In this document: piece by piece, positions 26,027-35,046 of the stretch | How the letters are laid out: every line of letters begins with the position of its first letter | Numbering within the stretch: the stretch's first letter is position 1 | Assembly (NCBI RefSeq): GCF_025751555.1 | Contig: NZ_JAOWLB010000016.1 | Location: 50,051-114,050 of the forward strand | Length of the DNA stretch: 64,000 nucleotides | Direction of reading: 5' to 3' | From: Ruegeria aquimaris | GTDB taxonomy: Bacteria; Pseudomonadota; Alphaproteobacteria; Rhodobacterales; Rhodobacteraceae | Made by a program: the position numbers and the translations under genes | Notes under the pieces: model-generated | What the model was told of the DNA's origin: nothing | What the model saw: the letters and a program-made list of their open reading frames with translations, nothing else | The model's database searches: none

Positions 26027-28117
26027 CTACTGCCGCGCCTCGATGATCCGGCTGGCAACGCCAAGGATATCGCTTTCGCGACCTTGCAGCGTTTCGGCCA
26101 GCGCTTCGGAGACTGAAGAAACGCTTTCATCCCTCGGGCGTCGCATGTCGAAAAGAGGAGTCCGGCTAAGGATGGCGATGATTTCGCTCTTGCCGTAGTC
26201 CCCTTCGGTGACTTGCATGGCGAGGCGGCTGTTGTCCTCCTGAAACTCGGGAATTGACCACAGGACGCGGATGTCTCTCAGGCCGTTACTGATCGCTCCA
26301 AGCTCGGCCAGATCATGTTCGGTTTGCGATATGTTGGGCAACACGTGAAAGACCTTGCCGGTGTTGTCCACCACCATCACCCAGAGCGAACCTTCGGTTG
26401 ATGCGGGGATCCGGATATCGACGACGGGATTATCGCCGGTGTGAAAAACTCCGGACAGCGATGTCTGCCCGCTGGCGCCATTGGCGAGGCGGATGGACAA
26501 GGCCTCTGCCGACGCCGGAGGAAGCACCGCGCGGATGGCGCAGAGATCGGGATTGAGAACGGCTATGTTCAGGCGCAGGTCCCGGTCACCGATCAGGGGT
26601 TTCAGGAATTCCTTGAGGATGCTGCTATCCTCGGACTGTTCCACATCGCCCGAGAGCGTGATCACATCACCCAGCTGATAGGTCGCGTCCGAACCGGCTG
26701 CTTGTGTCAGCGGGCCACAGGTGCTCAGGGGTGTGATCAGTTGCTGAACTTCTTGCGCGGTCAAGGTCACCGGGCCGGCAGCCAGATCGGTGCGTACAGA
26801 GAAGCCTGAAATTTGTTGCCATTCATTGATCCGCGTTTGCAACTCGTCTCTGACCGCCGTATCCGGGGCAAGGCCCGTCAGCGACGCCTGGGCGTCTTCG
26901 ACCGTGAGTTGCCACTCGTCGAGTCGGGCGGCCAGCGCCAGCAACTCTTCGACCTTCGCGGGCCAATCCGGCGAAGGCATCCCTTGCGCCAGCGCGACCT
27001 CGCTGGTCTTTGGCGGGGTCCCGGCGATCCGGCCTGCGGCTGCGTTCAGCGCCGTTCCCGTCTCGGCATCCGGGGCGTTTGCCGCGAAGGTCAATTCGCC
27101 GCCTGCGAAAGCGGCGGTCAGGCTGTAGGGCGAGGCAATCGGTAAGGGCGGCGGGAACAGGTGGTCCTTGAACAAGACATATCCCACCGCCGCCGCACCC
27201 GCGACGAGGCACAGCGCGACTGCGGCAATCAACCCTTTGGCGCGCTTGCCTCCCTTCTCGTTGCGCTCTCGTTTTGCCTTGGTTTCCGGTTTCAGAACCG
27301 CGTCCAAGCGCCTGAGGGCATCACGGGCCGAAGCGGGGCGGTCCTCCAGCCTGGGGGCGCTTAACCAATCGATCAGACCCTTGAGTGGCTCTTTCAGCCG
27401 CGTGGTATCCAATGGCTGCTGCTTGCGTCTGATAATCTCGCCCGGTGTGGTGCCGACATCGGGTATCTCACCTTTGGCTGCGGCCAGGATAGAGGCCCCC
27501 AAGGCATAGAAATCGGTCCGGAATTCGGACCTGCCGTCCAACTGTTCCGGGGCGGCAAACTCGTACTTTCCGGCAAAGTCGTTGCCAACGATGGTGCGGG
27601 CATCGGCAGAGGTATCTTTGGCGATCCCAAAGTCGATGATCGTCGCACGTTCCGCTTCGCCGCCCCGCAGGATGATATTGTCCGGCGACAGATCGCGATG
27701 AACGATGCCCTGCGCATGCGTGGCCTCGAGACCTTCCAGAACCCGATGCACGATGATCATCAATTCGCGATCAGTGGGGCGCCGCTCGAACATCACATCG
27801 TTCAGCGACGGTCCGTCAATGTAGTCCATCACAAGAAAGACCTGACCGCTGTCCGCCTTTGAACAATCGGCATAGCGCACCACCGCGTCATTAACGATGC
27901 TGCGCATCTCTTCTTCGCGCTTCATCAGTTCCAGATAGTCGTCATTGCCTGAAAACCGGGCATTCAGCGCCTTGATGGCAAAGCTGCGGCCGGTGATCTG
28001 GTTGCGGGCCAGGTAGACCTCGCCGGTTCCGCCGCGCCCCAGGACGCCCTGGATCTCGTAGGTGTTGTTCAGAACCTGCCCTGGGCGGAACATGTCGGAG
28101 GGCAGCGGATCGATCAT
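26027..28117 (-). CDS. ppkA: T6SS-associated transmembrane Ser/Thr protein kinase
   Basis: 696 aa. The cytoplasmic kinase domain has a Gly-rich loop GRGGTGEVYLA, Lys49, HRDLSPDN (catalytic Asp142) and DFG at 162-164. A single transmembrane helix near residue 300 (LIAAVALCLVAGAAAVGYVLF) is followed by a periplasmic region. Its last 230 residues contain a Cys-bounded segment (C467 to C526) and a beta-rich domain (SLWVMVVDNTGKVFHVLP) that resembles the C-terminus of the TonB-like protein at 39257. PpkA kinases phosphorylate the FHA protein to switch on secretion; PppA reverses it. The start at 28117 has GGAG 8 bases upstream. Divergent from clpV. Confidence 0.92.
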   Translation of the reverse strand: MIDPLPSDMFRPGQVLNNTYEIQGVLGRGGTGEVYLARNQITGRSFAIKALNARFSGNDDYLELMKREEEMRSIVNDAVVRYADCSKADSGQVFLVMDYIDGPSLNDVMFERRPTDRELMIIVHRVLEGLEATHAQGIVHRDLSPDNIILRGGEAERATIIDFGIAKDTSADARTIVGNDFAGKYEFAAPEQLDGRSEFRTDFYALGASILAAAKGEIPDVGTTPGEIIRRKQQPLDTTRLKEPLKGLIDWLSAPRLEDRPASARDALRRLDAVLKPETKAKRERNEKGGKRAKGLIAAVALCLVAGAAAVGYVLFKDHLFPPPLPIASPYSLTAAFAGGELTFAANAPDAETGTALNAAAGRIAGTPPKTSEVALAQGMPSPDWPAKVEELLALAARLDEWQLTVEDAQASLTGLAPDTAVRDELQTRINEWQQISGFSVRTDLAAGPVTLTAQEVQQLITPLSTCGPLTQAAGSDATYQLGDVITLSGDVEQSEDSSILKEFLKPLIGDRDLRLNIAVLNPDLCAIRAVLPPASAEALSIRLANGASGQTSLSGVFHTGDNPVVDIRIPASTEGSLWVMVVDNTGKVFHVLPNISQTEHDLAELGAISNGLRDIRVLWSIPEFQEDNSRLAMQVTEGDYGKSEIIAILSRTPLFDMRRPRDESVSSVSEALAETLQGRESDILGVASRIIEARQ

Positions 28118-28261
28118 CTGAGAGACTCCGTAAGCTGTGGCAGTTTCCAAGAAAAATTGTCGATTCAATCGGAAATCCGGCTTACACTACCGGAATAGCA
28201 ATGCGTCGATTATTTCACCGGAACTTGGTTCCAACAACAATTTTCAGAAACGAGGTCTGTC
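28118..28261. promoter_or_regulatory. Divergent promoter region of ppkA and clpV
   Basis: 144 bases without a gene, necessarily carrying promoters in both directions. An 11-base perfect inverted repeat, CGATTCAATCG, lies at 28161-28171. No consensus sigma-54 element was recognised. Confidence 0.45.
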
Positions 28262-30991
28262 ATGGCGGCACGCGCTGCGCAGGAGACGGTCAAGCGTAAG
28301 GAACTTGTGGGCAAGCTGAACCCGGTTTGCCTGAAAGCGTTTTCAGCTGCGGCACAAGCGGCCAAGAGACGTGGCAATCCATATGTCGAACTGGTGCATT
28401 TTGTGACCGCGCTGGCCGACAGCGAAAGATCCGATTTTGCCCTGCTGCTGGAAGCGGCGGGCGTGGATCGGGGCAAGCTGGATGGCGACATGCTGCGGGC
28501 AACCGACGCGCTGCCGCATGGCGCGGGGTCGGTCGAAGAGTTTTCGGATCATATCTTCCGGGCCATTCAAGAGGCGTGGAACTTTGGCTCGCTGGAATTT
28601 GGTGACGACCAGGTTCGGTCGGCTTACATCCTGCTCGCGGCCTTGCAGACACCGGTCTTGGAAGGGTTGCTGTTCAAGATCAGCCTGGAATTCGACAAGC
28701 TTGACGCCGGTGCGATGTCCGGGCAGCTCGACGATCTGCTGGCGGCGTCACTGGAAAGAACCGGCGATGCCGCAGGCGATGCGCCCAAGGCGAAACCAAA
28801 ACCAGGTGGGCAGTCGGCATTGTCGCAATATGCGGTGAACCTGACCGAGCGGGCGCGCGGCGGCAAGATGGATCCGGTGGTGGGCCGAGACGCCGAAATC
28901 CGCCAGATCATCGATATCCTGATGCGGCGCAAGCAGAACAACCCAATCCTGACCGGTGAGGCGGGGGTGGGCAAGACCGCTGTGGTCGAAGGGTTCGCAC
29001 AGCGCCTGGCCAAGGGCGATGTGCCGCCGCAATTGAAGAACGTAGAATTGCAGATGCTGGATATCGGGCTGATGCAGGCCGGTGCCTCGGTCAAGGGCGA
29101 GTTCGAAAAGCGGCTTAAATCGGTCATTGAAGAGGTGCAGAGTTCAGACGTTCCGATCATCCTGTTCATCGACGAGGCGCATACGCTGATCGGGGCAGGT
29201 GGGGCGGCCGGGACCGGGGATGCCGCCAACCTGTTGAAACCACCGCTGGCGCGGGGCGAGTTGCGGACCATCGCGGCCACGACCTGGGCCGAATACAAGC
29301 AGCATATCGAGCCTGATCCCGCGCTGACCCGGCGGTTCCAGGTGGTCAAGGTCGAGGAGCCATCCGAGGCCAACGCGGTGCTGATGTGCCGGGGCGTGGC
29401 GGGTGTTCTGGAAAAACACCATCAGGTCGAGGTTCTGGACGAGGCAATCGAGGCCGCCGTTGCGATGTCGCATCGCTATATCCCCAGCCGGCAATTGCCG
29501 GATAAGGCGATCAGCCTGCTCGATACCGCTTGTGCGCGGGTTGCGGTTTCGCAGCATGCGACACCGGCCGAGGTTGAGGATATCGACCGCCGGCTTGCCG
29601 CGCTCGAGATCGAACAGGGCATCATCGAACGCGAAGAGGCCATCGGGATCGACGTGAGCGAACGCAAGTCGGATGTCGAAGCCGCGTTGGAAGCCGCCCG
29701 GACGGACATGGACGCCGCCAATGCGCGCTGGGAGGCCGAAAAGGCGCTTGTCGCCGACATTCTCGATCTGCGGGCCCAGCTCCGCCGCGCGGGGGCGGCC
29801 CTGGACGACACCGGCGAGGTTGGCGATGCGCCGGTTGTTGACGCACCTGAATCCGGGGGCGAAGACGAGGTGGCCGAGGCGCCCGAAGCAACCCCGTTCG
29901 ACCGAGAAGAAACGCTGCTCACCTTGCGGGAACGGATGGTCGAGCTTGCCAAGGCGCAGGGTGAAAACCCGTTGATCCTGCCTTCGGTCGACAGGATGGC
30001 GGTGGCCTCGGTGGTCCAGGACTGGACCGGGATTCCGATGGGTCGGATGCTGGCCAGCCAGGCTGAGCGCGCGCTCAATCTGGCATCGGCCCTGACCGAA
30101 CGGGTCGTCGGGCAGGATCACGCCATGGAAATGATCGCGAACCGGATTCAGACTTCATCGGCGGGTCTGAAAGCACCGGAAAAGCCGGTTGGCGTGTTCC
30201 TTCTGTGCGGTCCGTCGGGTGTGGGCAAGACCGAAACCGCGCTGGCGATTGCCGAGCAAATGTTTGGAGGAGAAGACAACCTAATCTCGATCAACATGAG
30301 CGAGTATCAGGAGGCACATACGGTCAGCACCCTGAAAGGTGCGCCGCCGGGATATGTCGGGTACGGAAAGGGCGGGGTGTTGACCGAAGCGGTGCGTCGC
30401 AGACCCTATTCCGTCGTTTTGCTGGATGAGGTGGAGAAAGCGCACCCAGATGTGCACGAGATCTTCTTTCAGGTCTTCGACAAGGGGATGATGGACGACA
30501 GCGAGGGTCGCCGGATCGACTTCAAGAACACCCTGATCCTTTTGACCTCGAATGTCGGGTCTGAAGAGATCATGGCGATGACAGAGGATGGCGCCAAGAC
30601 CGCAGATCAAGATGAGTTAACCGCCTCCCTGCGGGCGCCCTTGCTCAAGGTTTTCCCGGCGGCTTTGCTGGGGCGGGTGGTCACCATTCCGTACTATCCG
30701 TTGTCAGATGTGATGATCGAGGCAATTGCAGGGCACAAACTGCGCTCGATCGCGAAGCGGCTCGAGGCGGGTTATGATGCGGAACTTGTGCTGGGCGAGG
30801 GCGCGATGGACCTGATCAAGGCGCGCTGCACCGAAATCGAAAGCGGTGGCCGGATGATCGACGCGATCCTGACCAATACGCTGATGCCGGAACTGAGCCG
30901 TCGTTTGTTGCAGGGGCGGTTGAGCGGAGAGAGCTTTTCCAAGGTGACGGTCACCGGAGGTGAGAACGGTTTCGACTACGTTTTCGAATAG
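28262..30991 (+). CDS. tssH: T6SS sheath-disassembly AAA+ ATPase ClpV
   Basis: 909 aa, a Clp/Hsp100 class protein. Two ATPase modules: NBD1 Walker A GEAGVGKTAV and FIDEAHTLIGAGG, NBD2 Walker A GPSGVGKTE and LLDEVEKAHPDV. The N-terminal ~170 residues replace the ClpB substrate domain, and the linker is acidic (APESGGEDEVAEAPEA) where ClpB has its long coiled coil. It extracts contracted TssB/TssC sheath subunits for recycling. The ATG has GAGGT 6 bases upstream. It begins the cargo sub-operon. Confidence 0.95.
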   Translation: MAARAAQETVKRKELVGKLNPVCLKAFSAAAQAAKRRGNPYVELVHFVTALADSERSDFALLLEAAGVDRGKLDGDMLRATDALPHGAGSVEEFSDHIFRAIQEAWNFGSLEFGDDQVRSAYILLAALQTPVLEGLLFKISLEFDKLDAGAMSGQLDDLLAASLERTGDAAGDAPKAKPKPGGQSALSQYAVNLTERARGGKMDPVVGRDAEIRQIIDILMRRKQNNPILTGEAGVGKTAVVEGFAQRLAKGDVPPQLKNVELQMLDIGLMQAGASVKGEFEKRLKSVIEEVQSSDVPIILFIDEAHTLIGAGGAAGTGDAANLLKPPLARGELRTIAATTWAEYKQHIEPDPALTRRFQVVKVEEPSEANAVLMCRGVAGVLEKHHQVEVLDEAIEAAVAMSHRYIPSRQLPDKAISLLDTACARVAVSQHATPAEVEDIDRRLAALEIEQGIIEREEAIGIDVSERKSDVEAALEAARTDMDAANARWEAEKALVADILDLRAQLRRAGAALDDTGEVGDAPVVDAPESGGEDEVAEAPEATPFDREETLLTLRERMVELAKAQGENPLILPSVDRMAVASVVQDWTGIPMGRMLASQAERALNLASALTERVVGQDHAMEMIANRIQTSSAGLKAPEKPVGVFLLCGPSGVGKTETALAIAEQMFGGEDNLISINMSEYQEAHTVSTLKGAPPGYVGYGKGGVLTEAVRRRPYSVVLLDEVEKAHPDVHEIFFQVFDKGMMDDSEGRRIDFKNTLILLTSNVGSEEIMAMTEDGAKTADQDELTASLRAPLLKVFPAALLGRVVTIPYYPLSDVMIEAIAGHKLRSIAKRLEAGYDAELVLGEGAMDLIKARCTEIESGGRMIDAILTNTLMPELSRRLLQGRLSGESFSKVTVTGGENGFDYVFE

Positions 30992-31012
30992 GTTTGGGTA
31001 CTGGGACCCGTC

Positions 31013-32065
31013 ATGTGGTTGCTGTTCAATAACACCCCTTTTGCGGCCGATCGCGGCTGGACCCGCGACGAAAGCGGAGCGGAGACTTGGCTGGTGGTGG
31101 TCAAGGGCACCTTTGACGTCGCTGCGGACGGCGTGCAAACCCCGGCGGCGGACCAGCGTCCGGTGGCGTTATCGCCGGTTTATGAAGGGTCAGGCCCCAC
31201 GGCGGAACTGATCGAGGAAACCGATCTGAACATCTTCAAGCCGCGAACCGACGTGTTTGTCGCCGGGCATGCCCATGCCCCCGGCGGCTGGGCGCAAGAG
31301 TGCGAGTTGCGTTTAAAGGTGGCTGATATCGACAAGCGGGTCAGGGTGCTGGGTGATCGGCAGATGGGTGTCGGGCCGATGGGATTGGCCATTGGGGGGC
31401 CGCGAGAGTTTGCCAAGATACCGCTCAGCTGGCGGCGGGCCTATGGCGGCTGGGATCAGGACCCCGATCATCCGGGTTGGGAACCGGCGAACACCATCGG
31501 GACCGGGTTTGCGACCGACGTAAATCGTCTGGCCGGAAGGATCGCACCGAATTTCGAATACCCTGATACGCCATATTCCGGACCTGGACGCGGCAGACCC
31601 GCCGGCTTTGGTCCTGTTGCGCGGCACTGGCTACCCAGGCTGAAATATGCCGGAACCTATGATGCGGTCTGGGAGAAAGCCCGCGATCCGCTGCCACCGC
31701 TTGATTTCGACCGGCAATTCTATCAGGCGGCCCCGCGCGATCAGCAAAGCGAAAAACCGCTCGTCGGTTACGAACATATCCGCATGGGGAATTTTACTTC
31801 GGACGGTTTCTGGCAGTTCCTTTTGCCGCGCCTCAGCTTTGATGTCGTGACCGAGTTTTACAATCGGCCCACCCGGCGCAGTGATGTGCAAATCCATTCC
31901 GTATGGCTTTACCCGGACGAACGGCGTTTCACTGTGGTCTGGCTGTCCGCACTTCCGGTTCCCTATGACGAGGAACGGCTAAAATCGACAACGGTGTCCT
32001 TGCGCACCCGAGTTGGGGTTCCTGACTCGATCCGGCGCACCGGCGTCTGGCTGGGGGTCACCTGA
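31013..32065 (+). CDS. DUF2169 effector adaptor
   Basis: 350 aa, no signal. The sequence from WTRDESGAETWLVVVKGTF through IPLSWRRAYGGWD is the DUF2169 pattern. DUF2169 proteins are encoded upstream of DUF4150 PAAR-like effectors in T6SS loci and help load such cargo onto the spike (shown for an Agrobacterium DNase effector). The same order holds here: DUF2169, thiolase-like, DUF4150 effector. It overlaps the next start by one base. Confidence 0.87.
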   Translation: MWLLFNNTPFAADRGWTRDESGAETWLVVVKGTFDVAADGVQTPAADQRPVALSPVYEGSGPTAELIEETDLNIFKPRTDVFVAGHAHAPGGWAQECELRLKVADIDKRVRVLGDRQMGVGPMGLAIGGPREFAKIPLSWRRAYGGWDQDPDHPGWEPANTIGTGFATDVNRLAGRIAPNFEYPDTPYSGPGRGRPAGFGPVARHWLPRLKYAGTYDAVWEKARDPLPPLDFDRQFYQAAPRDQQSEKPLVGYEHIRMGNFTSDGFWQFLLPRLSFDVVTEFYNRPTRRSDVQIHSVWLYPDERRFTVVWLSALPVPYDEERLKSTTVSLRTRVGVPDSIRRTGVWLGVT

Positions 32066-33126
32066 TGAGTGATGAAATCGTCATCATCTCGGCCGGCGCG
32101 CGCACCCCATTGGGCTTTTCACTGCCGGCCAGCGCGGCGGCGGTCCGGGCCGGTATCTCGGTGATCGGTGACCATCCATTCATGATAGACCGGTTCGGTC
32201 AGCCGATGAAGGTGACGCGCGATACCGCGCTCGACCCCATTGCGTCGGGAATTGATCGTGAAGTTGATCTGGCCACTTCAGCCGCGTTGGAGGCTCTGAA
32301 ACCGGTCCTTGAGAACACAAAGATCTCCGATGTGACCCTGATGATCTCGACCGGAGAGGATCGACCTGGAAAACCTCTCTCGCATGCTGACTCTGTCTAC
32401 GCTGGGCTGTGTGATCGGCTTGCGGATCATGTCGGAACATCCCGTGGCGGCGTGATTGCCGAAGGGCATTCCGGGGGTCTGGTCGCGCTGCATCACGCCG
32501 CGCGCGCGTTGGTCACCCAGCAGGCCGAGCTGTGTCTGGTTGGGGGCGTTGACAGCTACCTTGTTCCAGAAACGCTGGAATGGCTTGATGAGGGCGAGCG
32601 GTTGCATTCCGACGGGAACAAATATGGCTTCTGCCCAGGCGAAGGGGCCGGTTTCTGTCTGATGGCGCGAAAAGATACCGCAAACCGATTGGGCCTGCAT
32701 CGGGTGTTGAGGGTGGTGGCGACAGAGATCGGAAAAGAAGAGAACCTGATCGGCACTGAAACCATCTGTCTGGGCGAAGGACTTGGATCCGTGCTGGCTG
32801 CTCTTGGGACATTTCTGCCTGACCCACAGCAACCGGTTGATCGCATTCTCTGCGATATGAATGGCGAACGTTATCGCGGTAACGAGTACGGTTTCGCGGT
32901 ACTGCGGAGCACGGGACTGTTTCGCGATGCGGCCGGATTTGAAACCCCGGCGGATTGCTGGGGTGATCTTGGGGCGGCCACGGGGCCGGCCTGCGTCGGG
33001 TTGATCATGCAGGCGCATGACCGGGGCTATGCCGGTGGGCCGCTATCCGTGGTCTGGGGCGGTTCGGACAATGGCAGCCGGGCGGCTGTCATGCTGAGTT
33101 CAACGACAGGAGGCGCGCATGCCTAG
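32065..33126 (+). CDS. Thiolase-fold (beta-ketoacyl synthase-like) T6SS cargo protein, probably inactive
   Basis: 353 aa with a ketoacyl-synthase fold: IISAGARTPLG at the start, EGHSGGLVALHHAARAL at the nucleophile elbow and GDLGAATGPACVGLIM near the end. The nucleophile Cys position holds His135, and the HGTGT motif is replaced by a DMNGERY segment, so condensation chemistry is not expected. Such proteins recur next to DUF2169 and DUF4150 genes, suggesting a structural or chaperone role in effector loading. Start overlaps DUF2169; stop overlaps the effector start. Confidence 0.82.
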   Translation: MSDEIVIISAGARTPLGFSLPASAAAVRAGISVIGDHPFMIDRFGQPMKVTRDTALDPIASGIDREVDLATSAALEALKPVLENTKISDVTLMISTGEDRPGKPLSHADSVYAGLCDRLADHVGTSRGGVIAEGHSGGLVALHHAARALVTQQAELCLVGGVDSYLVPETLEWLDEGERLHSDGNKYGFCPGEGAGFCLMARKDTANRLGLHRVLRVVATEIGKEENLIGTETICLGEGLGSVLAALGTFLPDPQQPVDRILCDMNGERYRGNEYGFAVLRSTGLFRDAAGFETPADCWGDLGAATGPACVGLIMQAHDRGYAGGPLSVVWGGSDNGSRAAVMLSSTTGGAHA

Positions 33127-34129
33127 CCACGTCTTGGTCAACGGCCTTGGGCTGACCTACAAATCGACGATCGGCATTTCGATCGCCACCATACCGGATG
33201 TGTGCAAGACCCCATCGCCCGGGGGGCCGATCCCGGTCCCTTACCCGAACATTGCCAACCAGGGCACGCTGAGTGGCGGCACGACGACGGTCAAGGCCAA
33301 GGGCAAGATGATCGCCATCAAGGGCTCGCAATACAAATCCTCGAACGGGGACGAGCCTGGAACCGCTGGCGGTATCAAATCCAACGTCAACATGAAGGCG
33401 ACGGACTGGATCACCTATTCCTTTGACGTGAAGATGGACGGCAAGAACGCCTGTCGTAACACAGACAAGAAGTTTCACAACAATAAGAATACGGTTGATT
33501 TGGCCGGAAACGTGGATCCGGTCATGCCAACCAAGGGGCTCAAGGCAATTGCTGCGGCTTGCAACAAGGCTGTTAACCAGGCTGAAGGTTATTGCGGACC
33601 AGGAACGACCAATACTGGACCAAGAGGCAGGGAATGTACTCGGCTTGGTACGCTCAAACACAAATGTTGCGAAGACCAACTTAAGAAAGAGAAGCAGAAT
33701 GCAGGTGGTGATCTTGACGGTTTTGAAACAGAAGTTCCCTACCAAAGAGTATCGAGCAATCCACTGAGGTTTCGGCGCCGAGCACCCGGCGCAGGACCAT
33801 CGCCTCAACAGCAGGCAACACAGGCCTACGAGACCTTCATTTCGAACCGTATGGCAGGCTACAGTAAATCTTTAACACAGGCGCAGGGCCGTGCCGCCGC
33901 GAGACGTGCCGCTCGAAATAGGAATATCTATATCAACGCGTTGCGAAAAGCGCGTGGGGGGGATTTTATCCCGGATGTCGTGCGCTATAATCCTAAACCT
34001 GTCCGCGCGTATGACTACAAGTTCAACTGCAAGGCCGGTGGCCATATGGCCCCGAGCCAGACAGCGAAGTACCGGGCAGTATTCAAGATCAAACCGACAA
34101 TTATTCACGTAGATGGTCGAAAATGCTAG
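33119..34129 (+). CDS. PAAR-like (DUF4150) T6SS effector with a putative PD-(D/E)xK nuclease toxin
   Basis: 336 aa. Residues 1-125 are a PAAR-like spike tip (VNGLGLTYKSTIGISIATIPDVCKTPSP-type start, PIPVPYPNIA). A Cys-rich linker (ECTRLGTLKHKCC) and a basic helix follow. The last ~55 residues contain D286 and D299-Y-K301 spaced as in PD-(D/E)xK nucleases (IPDVVRYN then YDYKF). The protein would ride the VgrG tip and cut nucleic acid in a competitor. The ATG has AGGAGG 5 bases upstream. From about 33560 the base composition drops below that of its neighbours, as often seen in exchanged toxin/immunity blocks. The next gene overlaps the stop. Confidence 0.82.
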   Translation: MPSHVLVNGLGLTYKSTIGISIATIPDVCKTPSPGGPIPVPYPNIANQGTLSGGTTTVKAKGKMIAIKGSQYKSSNGDEPGTAGGIKSNVNMKATDWITYSFDVKMDGKNACRNTDKKFHNNKNTVDLAGNVDPVMPTKGLKAIAAACNKAVNQAEGYCGPGTTNTGPRGRECTRLGTLKHKCCEDQLKKEKQNAGGDLDGFETEVPYQRVSSNPLRFRRRAPGAGPSPQQQATQAYETFISNRMAGYSKSLTQAQGRAAARRAARNRNIYINALRKARGGDFIPDVVRYNPKPVRAYDYKFNCKAGGHMAPSQTAKYRAVFKIKPTIIHVDGRKC

Positions 34130-35046
34130 AAAACCTGAAGAGTCGGCTGGAGACACTTGATCCTGAAAGCGCCAACATGCGCTTGAGCTTGATATGTTGT
34201 CTATTTTGCAAGACACCTCCAATTGAGTTGCGATCAGCTGGCGAGTGGTTGCTCCAGGCGTTCCAAGAGTATGCGGGTGGACCCTTGCCATGGGCGGCAG
34301 TTGGAGCAAACGCTATGCGTTTCACCAAAACGGGCAAAGGGACGGCGGCAAAGATTCAACGTGAATTGGATGCGCTCGGCGAAAAGGACATTACAGCCAT
34401 CAAGCTTCGCGGTCCTGACGCCCAAGGTCCAGAGTATGCACTGTTCTGGATGACATCAGAAGACAGTGCCAGCGAAGAAGTCGAAGTCACAAACAGTATT
34501 GAAATTGTCTTGCCTTTCCCGGAAACGGTTGAGCAGGCCAACGAGGCCAGCCGCTGGCTGACCTCAGTTGCCGCCAAGTTTCCTTTGGATACGGGATATG
34601 CCGCGCCTGCCGTGGTCGCAACTTCCGAGGAAGCCTTTGGCGAGGTAGCCGAAGCCATAGGCGCACTGGCACAACGGTTCATTGGCTTGGATCTGGCGCA
34701 AAACGAATGGACCGCTGGAAGTTTGGGGCGTCTCAGCCGAGGGGCGAGATGGATTACTTTTCTATCCCGCTCCCATTCGGGCCAATTGAACGAGATAGAG
34801 TTGCCGACTCCACCCCACCAGTTATCCATCTCGGACTTCAGCGGTATTCGGAAGCTTCAGACATCCGAAATGCCGGAGGTTTGCGATTCCAATAGGCAGC
34901 AAGACTGTCAGGGACTCGAGTGGGTGGCTGGGTATCTTGAACCTATTACATTCTTTGGGGACGCGAACCTGCTCGAGTATTTTGAAGACGACGAAGATGC
35001 CCTCGAGAGATGGGAAACGCGTTTCCTCGGTGGAAGAGATAAATGA
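34123..35046 (+). CDS. DUF3396-like T6SS immunity protein
   Basis: 307 aa, soluble, no signal. The C-terminal FFGDANLLEYFEDDEDALERW and the overall layout suit DUF3396 (type VI immunity family), though I judge this from memory of the family pattern. It starts inside the end of the nuclease effector gene, the usual place for a cognate immunity protein, and would bind and block the toxin in the producer cytoplasm. It is acidic and less GC-rich than the flanking tss genes. Confidence 0.7.
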   Translation: MLENLKSRLETLDPESANMRLSLICCLFCKTPPIELRSAGEWLLQAFQEYAGGPLPWAAVGANAMRFTKTGKGTAAKIQRELDALGEKDITAIKLRGPDAQGPEYALFWMTSEDSASEEVEVTNSIEIVLPFPETVEQANEASRWLTSVAAKFPLDTGYAAPAVVATSEEAFGEVAEAIGALAQRFIGLDLAQNEWTAGSLGRLSRGARWITFLSRSHSGQLNEIELPTPPHQLSISDFSGIRKLQTSEMPEVCDSNRQQDCQGLEWVAGYLEPITFFGDANLLEYFEDDEDALERWETRFLGGRDK

